From assembly GCA_964387425.1 (NCBI GenBank), contig CAYLXP010000128.1, forward strand, positions 1-15,868: a stretch of DNA of 15,868 bases, in the 5' to 3' direction. A program made the position numbers and the translations under genes. This stretch comes from CAYLXP01 sp964387425. Its GTDB lineage: Bacteria > Verrucomicrobiota > Kiritimatiellia > UBA8416. The notes below the pieces were generated by a model. That model made no database searches, was not told the origin of the DNA, and saw nothing but the letters and a program-made list of their open reading frames with translations. Below are positions 1 through 8,400 of this stretch, one piece after another. The stretch's first letter is position 1. Each line of letters opens with the position of its first letter.

Positions 1-23
1 GTGTGAGTTGGGCGTATGTAGTC

Positions 24-37
24 CGGGCTTTAGCCCG
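24..37. repeat. Small GC hairpin with CGGGCT core
   Basis: A perfect 6-base inverted repeat (CGGGCT, loop TT, AGCCCG) lies in the non-coding start of the window. The same CCGGGCT core recurs in the hairpins at 10138-10163, 14345-14370 and 14507-14531, so this may be a short relative of that palindrome family. There is no T-run after it, so a classical terminator is not supported. Confidence 0.45.
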
Positions 38-276
38 TAAATTGTCAGGCAAGTTTCAGAGTTCACCGCGCCATGGGTGCGCCATCCTGTATCGTGAACG
101 TTGTCGTGAACTGCGTCGACTCCGACATGCTCATGACTCCCGCATCTCGTATCTCGCATCCCCCCCGCATCCAACACCCATATTTATGTGTCTGGCGCGA
201 TTCGGGGGGGGTATGAGATACTTACTAATAGTCGATGAAGACTCTCAGTCCACAGGCTGGCCAATGTTGCACAGAT

Positions 277-284
277 AAGGAGAG
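277..284 (+). promoter_or_regulatory. Ribosome binding site of the LamG-type gene
   Basis: AAGGAGAG sits with its AGGAG core six bases before the ATG at 289. It selects this ATG over the in-frame ATG at 235, which would add 18 residues ahead of an otherwise typical signal peptide. Confidence 0.85.
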
Positions 285-288
285 ACGC

Positions 289-2343
289 ATGAAAGCACGT
301 ACGACCGCAGGAATCCTCACTTGTATGGTACTACTGGCAGCGGTGACTGCCTCGATGCAGGCTGACACCATCAACACCGATTTCACGGAGGCCAGTTTTG
401 GCGACATCGGCCTGGTTAAGGATATCCCCAATCCGGGCATTGCTACGATTGACCTGGACACGCTTGAAGACCGGCTGCAGATCCAGGGAACCGCCGGCAT
501 GAATATGTGGACGGCGCGTGCGGATGCGCCGATTGCGTACATCCTCAAACCAACAGGTTCCCTGTGGTTCGCGGAGACGGAGGTCGAGCTTGATGACCCC
601 TCTCTTGATAGGCAGATTACGGGGCTTACCGTCTATTCGGATGCGGACGGGGCAAAGCCGGACTTTACGTTCTCGATCAATGTTTGGGTCGGCGGATCGG
701 ATATTATCAGTCTGCAGGGGTTGGGCGACAATAATCCAAACGTCAGTGTTTCTGCGGGCGGCGCAACCAATGTCGTCCTGCGCATGGAGGTCAAGGAGGA
801 TATTGATGGCGCCGGGCATGCCCGTTACACGTTCAAGTACGATCTCCTCGACGGTAGCGGAATGCAGACGCTGACGACGTATGACAGCACCTTCGATAAT
901 TCCCGCGTTGGCGTCTATCTGAAGACCGAGCGTGCGCAGACACGGACAGTCTACTTCAACAGCCTTGAAATCGGCAACATGCCGGATGGCCCCAAGTACT
1001 GGTGGAAGATGGACGAAGCCTCGGGGCACTCGGCTGCCGATTCGGGTTATGAGGGAGCTGATGGGGTAGTCACCAATAGTGGTGGGCTGGCAAGTCCGGT
1101 GCACACTTGGGTGACACCTGCCAATTCGCGGGCCGGCAACGCCCTGGATGTCAGTTCGGGCTGGGGCTATGTGGATGCCGGGAACCTGCCGATCGCCGGT
1201 AGTTTCTCCGTCAACATCTGGGTAGATCCGCACAACGTCAATGCCAACTGGATTCCCTTCATCAGTAAGTGGAATAGTTCAGGTGGCACACGGTTATTCT
1301 GGCTAGGGCAGCATTCCACCAATGGCCGAATTCGTTTTGGGATCAGTAGCACCGGCGCCAATGAGCTTGCGCTGGATGTATCCACCCTTGCGATAGGGAA
1401 CCATTGCTGGCAGATGGTTACAGCGGTTTGGGATGAAACCACAAAGTACCAGAAGGTCTATGTTAACGGGGTGCTGAGAGCTTCGATTGAACGCGCGGCC
1501 GTGACCCTGTCGCCGGTACGTACGGGTGCGGTACGCATTATGGCTTTCGCTGACAATACCAACCAGTTTCCCGGAACCGTCGATGACGTGCGCATCTACG
1601 ATCGGGCGTTGTCAGATGATGAGGTGCGGGCGCTGTATGCCAATCCCGGTGTCGAAGCCCCGACGCTCACCATGGTGACGCGGGATTTCTTCGACGGCCC
1701 ATCCCTCGAAGAGGGCTGGACCGAGGACGACCGGGACTTGGACGATGCAATGGATCTTGCCTCGCGCCCGGGGTGGCTGAGGATGGGCATGAACGCCGGC
1801 CAGAACTCCTGGACCGCCGATCGTTCCGGCTCCGTTCAGCTCTACACGGATGCTCCGGACGGCAACTTCACGCTGGAGACTCGCGTGGACATCGCCACGG
1901 GTAACGGCGGCAGCCTCGTGGCACAGAGCCAGGGTGGGCTTGTGGTCTGCGACCCCAGCTATAGCACGGCGCAGAATCCCTGGACGATGAGTCTGTGGCT
2001 CGGTAGCCACAATGGTAGCTCCTCGATAATCAATTTTGGAAAGCCGGGCACGAGCTGGGCCACGCTGGACCCGTCGCCAGCCAATGTGATGTCCCTCCGC
2101 CTCTATCGGGACGCTACTGCCGGCACCTGGGAAGCCTCATACAGGGTCAACCCCTGGGGCGCCTGGACGGTCCTGCATACCGCCAGTGATGCGGACATGC
2201 CAAGTGGGGACGTGAGCGATGGTGACATCTATGTTGGACTGACAGGGAAGACTTGGGGTACCAATGCCGCTAACATCGACTTCGACGAGTTCGAAATCCC
2301 GGAGCACTCCATCAAGCTGGGGACAACGATTATCGTTAGGTAA
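289..2343 (+). CDS. Secreted LamG-like (concanavalin A-like) domain protein
   Basis: This encodes a 684-residue exported protein of unknown specific function, probably a carbohydrate-binding or surface protein. Residues 1-25 form a signal peptide (basic MKAR start, hydrophobic core, likely cleavage after SMQA). Residues about 233-455 form a LamG/concanavalin A-like jelly roll, opening with YWWKMDE and closing with the characteristic DDVRIYDRALSDDEVRALY at about 432-450. The domains on either side, about 26-230 and 459-675, resemble each other: both have a 'L..G...G.N.WTA' segment followed by a 'F..ET.V.L/I' strand, suggesting an internal duplication around the LamG core. The C-terminus has no transmembrane anchor, PEP-CTERM signal or catalytic motif I recognise. 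The ATG at 289 is preferred because of its strong ribosome site and the signal peptide. The gene is followed 110 bases later by the giant LTD/CotH gene in the same direction, so co-transcription is possible, although a hairpin lies between them. LamG identity is fairly sure; the role is inferred. Confidence 0.85.
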   Translation: MKARTTAGILTCMVLLAAVTASMQADTINTDFTEASFGDIGLVKDIPNPGIATIDLDTLEDRLQIQGTAGMNMWTARADAPIAYILKPTGSLWFAETEVELDDPSLDRQITGLTVYSDADGAKPDFTFSINVWVGGSDIISLQGLGDNNPNVSVSAGGATNVVLRMEVKEDIDGAGHARYTFKYDLLDGSGMQTLTTYDSTFDNSRVGVYLKTERAQTRTVYFNSLEIGNMPDGPKYWWKMDEASGHSAADSGYEGADGVVTNSGGLASPVHTWVTPANSRAGNALDVSSGWGYVDAGNLPIAGSFSVNIWVDPHNVNANWIPFISKWNSSGGTRLFWLGQHSTNGRIRFGISSTGANELALDVSTLAIGNHCWQMVTAVWDETTKYQKVYVNGVLRASIERAAVTLSPVRTGAVRIMAFADNTNQFPGTVDDVRIYDRALSDDEVRALYANPGVEAPTLTMVTRDFFDGPSLEEGWTEDDRDLDDAMDLASRPGWLRMGMNAGQNSWTADRSGSVQLYTDAPDGNFTLETRVDIATGNGGSLVAQSQGGLVVCDPSYSTAQNPWTMSLWLGSHNGSSSIINFGKPGTSWATLDPSPANVMSLRLYRDATAGTWEASYRVNPWGAWTVLHTASDADMPSGDVSDGDIYVGLTGKTWGTNAANIDFDEFEIPEHSIKLGTTIIVR

Positions 2344-2355
2344 CGGCCGGGGGCA

Positions 2356-2381
2356 GTCATCGGTCATCAGTGACCGGTGAC
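2356..2381. terminator. Intergenic hairpin, possible terminator without U-tract
   Basis: GTCATCGGTCA and TGACCGGTGAC pair over 11 positions (10 Watson-Crick, one T-G wobble) around a TCAG loop, starting 13 bases after the stop of the LamG-type gene. A T-run is absent, so it could instead act as an mRNA 3'-end stabiliser or be a repetitive palindrome. The words GTCATC, ATCAGTGA and GTGATCAG recur through 2356-2392, giving this spacer a repeat-like look. Confidence 0.4.
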
Positions 2382-2440
2382 CTGTGATCAGTAGGATTCT
2401 GGTACCCACCTATGGGGGTCGTCGTAAGTCGTCTTTTCTG

Positions 2441-2451
2441 AGATAGTATCT
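2441..2451. repeat. Short palindrome at the expected ribosome-site position
   Basis: AGATA-G-TATCT is a perfect 5+1+5 inverted repeat ending two bases before the ATG at 2454. It occupies the place where a Shine-Dalgarno would be expected, and none is visible there. It may be a protein-binding site, a -10-like element for a nearly leaderless transcript, or chance, since arms of 5 are short. Confidence 0.3.
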
Positions 2452-2453
2452 AG

Positions 2454-5400
2454 ATGCCCCATAGAAAACTCCTTTCCCGACTCCCGCTCGTGAGTGCGAT
2501 GCTGTTCGCGGTAGCCACGGGTGTGTTTGCCGCCGGGGACAGTGTCGTTGTCTTCAATGAGGTGATGTATCATCCGGCCACGAACGAGGCCGGGCTGGAG
2601 TGGGTTGAGCTGCATAACCAGATGGCGGTGGATGTGGATATTTCCGCCTGGCGGCTGCGTGGCGGGATCACGTATGACTTCCCCGCGGACACGGTTCTTT
2701 CCGGCGGCGGGTATGCCGTTGTCGCGATCGATCCGGCGGCTGTTGAGTCAGCCCATGGCATCGCGAATGTCCTCGGTCCCTTCGGCGGCCGCCTCTCCAA
2801 CGCGGGCGAGACGCTTCGGCTGCGTACCCACGACGGCCGCATCATGGATGAACTCACGTATGACCATGAAGGCGAGTGGCCGCCCGCGGCGGATGGATCG
2901 GGGGTGTCGTTGTCGAAGATCGAGGAAGATATGGGAACCGCTGATCCGGGCAACTGGGGCCAGAGTTTGGCGCTGGGAGGCACGCCCGGAAACACAAATG
3001 CTGTTTACCTACCAGCCGCAGCTCCAGGAGTCGTCTTCAACGAGATTGCGGCTGCAACCGGCGCAACATTCTGGGTGGAACTGCACAATGCCGCTCCAAC
3101 GAATGTCCCCGTTGGCGGCTATCGCATTGTCGGCACCGGGTTCGATGCGGGGGAATACACGCTGCCTTCCCAGACGATTCCGGGTGGTGGATTTCTGGTC
3201 CTTGACGAAGCGACGCTCGGGTTCCGAGCGTATGACGAGAACAAGCTGTTCCTGTACGACAGTGCCGCTACCGTCCGGGATGCCGCGGTCGTGAAGAATC
3301 GCCCGCGCGGCCGCTATCCCGATGGAATGGACGAATGGCTGCGAACGACCGCCACTGCGGCGGGAGCCTCCAATGTCGTCACCCTGACCACGGATATCGT
3401 GATCAACGAAATCATGTACCATCACCAGCCGTCCTACGATCCCTTTGCCGAGTCGGATGAAGGCTGGATCGAGCTGTACAATCGGGGGACGGGCTCCGTC
3501 GACCTTGCCGGATGGTCGTTCGACGATGGGATCGGGTTTCAGTTCCCATCCAACACCGTCTTGAGCTCTGGCGAGTACCTGGTCGTGGCCGACGACAGCG
3601 CCGCGTTCTCCGCTGCGTTTCCCGGTGTCACGAACGTCATCGGAGACTACTCGGGCAACCTCGCATTTGGCGGCGAACGCATCATCCTGCACGATGCGCT
3701 TGGCAATCCCGCGGACGTGGTCCGCTACTACGATGGCCATCCGTGGCCGGACTACGCCGATGGTGGGGGATCAAGCCTGGAGCTGCGCGATCCTCGTGCT
3801 GACAACAACAATCCCGCCGCCTGGGCCGACAGTGACGAGACCGGGAAGTCGGCGTGGCAGACGGTTACCTATCGCGGAGTCGCTACAGACGATGGCAATG
3901 GCATCGACATGTGGCACGAGTTCGCGCTATGTCTGCTGGCGCCGGGGGAAGTGCTGCTGGACGACTTCAGCGTGGTCGAAGATCCGGACGGCGCTGCAGT
4001 CGAGTTCATGCAGAACGGTGATTTCCAATCGGATGCTGTCGGGGCAGCGCCCGCCGCATGGCGCGTGCTCGGTACGCATGGCAGTCACGGGCGCACCGCA
4101 GTCGTTGACGATCCGGACGCGCCCGGGAACAAGGCCCTGCACCTGGTGTCCACGGGCGACTACAAGCACTGGCACAACCATATCGAGACCACACATGCCA
4201 GCGGGGAGCAGGTCGTAGCCGGCCAGGAATACGAAATCAGCTTCCGTGCAAAATGGCTGGCCGGATCTCCGCAGGTCAACACCCGGCTCTACTTCAACTG
4301 GCTGCAGCGCACGACGAACCTGGCCGTCCCGCACACGAACGGAACCCCGGGACGGGTCAACTCACGCTACGTGGCGAATGTGGGGCCAACCTACTCGGAG
4401 CCTTCGCATGCCCCGGTGGTGCCGGCAGCAAACGAGGCCGCGACTATATCGGTGAGTGCCGCCGACCCGGACGGCGTTGCCGGCATGGATGTGTTCTACT
4501 CGGTTAGCGGTGGGGCATGGACTTCCAGCGTGATGGCGGAGGTGGACGGTCGTTTCCAGGGCACGATCCCGGGGCAGGTTGCATCATCTCGTGTGCAGTT
4601 CTATGTGCAAGGCCGGGACAGCCAGGGTGCGATCTCAACCTGGCCGGCCGCAGGCCCGGACTCCCGTGCGATGTATCGCGTTGAGGATGGCTATGCCGAC
4701 CTCAGTACGCTCCACAATCTCCGCATGGTCATGACAACGGCCGACCGTGATGCCATGTACGTCAACACCGAGCTCCTGAGCAACTATCGTAGGCGCGGAA
4801 CGGTGATCTATGATGAACGGCTTGTCTATTACGACGTTGGCATTCGGCTCAAAGGCAGCCCGTTTGGTCGAAACAGCGGATCGGCCAGGGGGTTCAACAT
4901 CGCATTCACGGCGGACCGGCCATTCCGCGGTGTCCATTTCACCGTCTCCATCGAGAACTCGGGGACGTTTCGGCAAATGCTTGCCAAGCACATGTTCAGC
5001 ACGGCGGGCGGCGGGCTCGCAAGCTGGTACGATGACGGGGCACGTGTCATCCCGCCGGAATCCAGTGCCAGGGGTACGTACCTGCTTTCTATGGCCCGCT
5101 ACACGGACGTCTATCTCGACTCGTGGCTCGACAACGGCACCGAGGCCAACGACTTTAACCACGAGCTGCTCTACACGCCGACGTCGACGGTTGATGGCGA
5201 TCCCGAGAGTTTGAAACTGAACCGTCCATACTCGAACACGGATGGTGCGCTCGACCTCGACGACTACGGGGACGACAAGGAGGCGTATCGCTGGAATTTC
5301 CAGCTTCGCAATAACCGCCGCCGGGATGACTACACGGGACTCATTGCTGCTTGCCAGGCGTTTTCGCTTTCGGGAGACGCGCTGGACGTGGCCTCGCGTG

Positions 5401-8400
5401 AGGTGCTTGACATTAGTCAGTGGATGCGCACTTTTGTCATGCAATCCCTCCTCGGGAACGACGATACGTACTCCCGTTTACATGCACACAACTTCCGCAT
5501 GGTCGAACGGCCCATGGACGGTCGCCTATTGGCCATGCCGTGGGATCTTGACCGGGTCTTCAACCTCTCCTCCACCGCATCCCTCTGGGGCGGAGACAAC
5601 GTGCAGAAGCTGATCGAGCTTCCGGGCAATCGTCGTCTGTTCTACGGGCATGCGCTTGACATGATCAACACCACCTACAATACGGCCTACATGTCAACCT
5701 GGACTACTCACTACGGAGCACTGCTTAACGAGAACTTCTCCAGTTACCTGACCTACATCGGAAACCGGGGCGACTACTTCCTGACGCAACTGCCGTCGGA
5801 CCGGAACACGTTCACCGTCACAAATGCGAACTTCACTGTTGCTACGGACTACGCGGTCATCGGCGGGCAAGCCGGCATCGCCATTCGTGAGATCTACCTT
5901 GATGGTTTGGATGATCCGGTCGAGACATGGTGGACGAGTGAGGGGGAGGGGACAGCGCAGACCTTCTTCTGGCAGGCAACCGTGCCGGTAGCACCCGGTA
6001 CGCACACACTGGAATTCGAGGCCATCGGATTCCAGGGCGAGTTGGTGGGCAGCGCCGCCGTGGAGGTGACGAGCACGGTTAGCGAACGACCCCTCTATGA
6101 CTACCTTCGCGTGACTGAATTGATGTACAACCCAGCGGTAGACGGCGACTTGGAGTTCATTGAGTTCCACAATCGGGGACAGGTCACGCTCGATCTTACC
6201 GGTTTGCAGCTCGTGCAAGGGGTGACGTTCGATTTTTCGTCCAGTTCCGTGACGAACCTGCTCCCGGACGCCTATGTGCTGGTTGTCCGCGATCTGGCTG
6301 AGTTCACGGACCATTATAACACCAACGGTCTCTTGATCGCTGGGGAGTATGTGGGCGGACTGGCCAACGGCGGGGAGCGCGTCACGCTGCTTGGTGAGCT
6401 TGGGGACGAGATCATCTCCTTCGAGTATGATGATGGTCGCGGGTGGCCGCTGGTGGCCGACGGGGCTGGACACGCGCTGGTACCCCTGTCGCTAGACGGG
6501 CATGACGTCGGCGCGTTGAACTACGGCCGCAATTGGCGCGCGGGCACATTCATCGGGGGCTCACCGGGCTATGCCGATCCCGAAATGGCGGCGACGGTGC
6601 TCCTCAACGAAATCATGGCGCACACCGACTACACCAACGGAATGGTGTGGCAGGACTCGAACGACTGGATCGAGCTCTTCCACGCAGGTTCATCCGCCGT
6701 TGCGTTCGCCGACTGGTATCTGAGCGATGATGCCGACGATCTCAAGAAATGGGAGGTCCCCGCCGGGCAGATGATTGCGCCTGGCGAATGGCTTACCTTT
6801 TGGGAGGTGAGTGACTTCCACACAAACCAGGCGACCGGCTTCGGGCTGAACAAGGATGGGGAACAGGTGTTTCTGTCGCATCTTCCCGGAACCACCAACG
6901 ATCGCGTGGTAGACGCCGTTGCCTTCGAGGGGCAGGAAAATGAAGTATCCTTCGGACGCTACACAGATGGGCGCGCATACTGGTACCGGCTGTCGCCGAC
7001 CACGAACGCGGCCAACCAGCTTCCCGGCGGCGACATCGTCATCGACGAGGTTATGTACAATGCTGCCGGGAACGGTGAGAGCGAGAACCCGACTAATGAG
7101 TTCGTCGAGCTCCTGAATCCGCTCAGTGTAGCGGTACCGCTCTGGAACGAATCGGGAGCGTGGCGCCTGTCCGGGGGGATCGACTATACGTTCCCGACGA
7201 ACACCTCGCTACCCGTCGGAGAGAGGGTGGTGGTTGTTTCTTTCCCGCCGACAAACACCGTCGCCATGGACGCCTTTCGTGCCGCCTACGACGTGCCGGG
7301 CGGCACGACGATTCTCGGCCCGTACTCCGGCAGGTTGGCCAATGGCGGGGAGCGGGTGGCCTTGGAGCGCCCGCAGGCATCTGACGATCCGCTGCAGCCC
7401 GAGGATATTTCGTGGGTGATTGTCGACGAGGTCGACTACTTCGACCAGACCCCATGGCCGGTTGGTGCCGATGGTGGCGGCCGCTCCCTGCAGCGCCTGC
7501 CGGCGCCAGGGAACGGCAACGATCCGGCATCCTGGATTGCAGGCCTTGTCGGCACTCCCGGAGCGCCACCTGCCAAGCTTGCCATTACGCATCCTACGGA
7601 TGGACAGGGCTTTCTCGTCCCATTTGAAACCACGGTGTCCGTGGCGATCGAGTCGAAGCTTGTTACCGGCGCTGTCGAGCGTGTCGCGCTGCAACTTGAC
7701 GGCGTCGAAGTCGGAAGTACGAACCAACCGCCGTATGCATTTCCCCTTTCCGGGATATCCGCGGCAGGCACAAACGACCTCCGAGCCCTGCTGGTTGACG
7801 CGTCGGGAACGAATGCGTCGCCGATCATCTCGATTCGCGTCTACACCAACGCCCCCTTCGCCGAAGCGGGGCGTGATCGGTTTGTCAATGTGACCGTAGG
7901 CGGAAGTGTTGCACTCGAGGGTGCGCTGGATGCTAACGGCTACCCGCCGCAAGAGATCGCTACGACCTGGCTCCTGCAAAGCGGCCCCGCCGGGGTGGTG
8001 TTCAGCGATGCCAACGCACTGGCAACGACGGCCGATTTCGTGAATCCCGGCACCTATACGTTGAGTTTGAGGACGGCGTACGGTGGCATGGTGCAGGATG
8101 ATTTCGTGACGGTGACGGTGACGGATTCAAACGCACCCAATGCAATGCCCTACGAGGAGTCCTTCGAGTCCTATGCCGAGGGACAGGATCTGGATGGGAT
8201 TCATGGTTGGACGGGTGAGGGCGTCGTTGAAACGAATGAGATCCCGCACGGGCATCCCGGGCCACATCCTATTCCCGGCGCTACGCACGGGCAGGCGCTA
8301 CGCATGGGCAAGGATGTTGCCGTCGATTTTGCCGGAACAGAAAGCCAATCCAATGTCTGGGTTGACCTGCTGGTTGAGTGTATTCCGGGGGGTGAGGATG

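Larger units (their letters stand above)
1..288. other. Non-coding leader region upstream of the LamG-type gene
   Basis: I see no convincing gene here. An open frame of 91 codons crosses it on the plus strand but shows no domain, signal peptide or ribosome site, and its composition is uneven. The stretch contains the 24-37 hairpin, a pyrimidine-rich patch with repeated CGCATC words around 139-172, and a G-run at 204-211. A TACTAAT word at 223-229 could be a -10 element for the downstream gene, but no good -35 lies at the usual distance, so I do not call a promoter. Confidence 0.5.

Noticed and set aside
3..278. 91-codon plus-strand open frame at the window start
   Set aside because: It has no ribosome site, signal or domain, and passes through a hairpin and a G-run; non-coding leader is more likely.
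331..1233. 300-codon open frame on the minus strand under the LamG-type gene
   Set aside because: It lies wholly inside a well-supported plus-strand gene, has no ribosome site or recognisable motif, and its residues (rich in R, G and I) match the mirror of GC-rich coding DNA.
4635..5444. 269-codon minus-strand open frame under the CotH domain
   Set aside because: It is antisense to conserved CotH sequence; the protein text is R/V-rich without any domain pattern.
7209..7979. 256-codon minus-strand open frame under LTD6
   Set aside because: Antisense shadow of the giant gene with no start signal or family resemblance.
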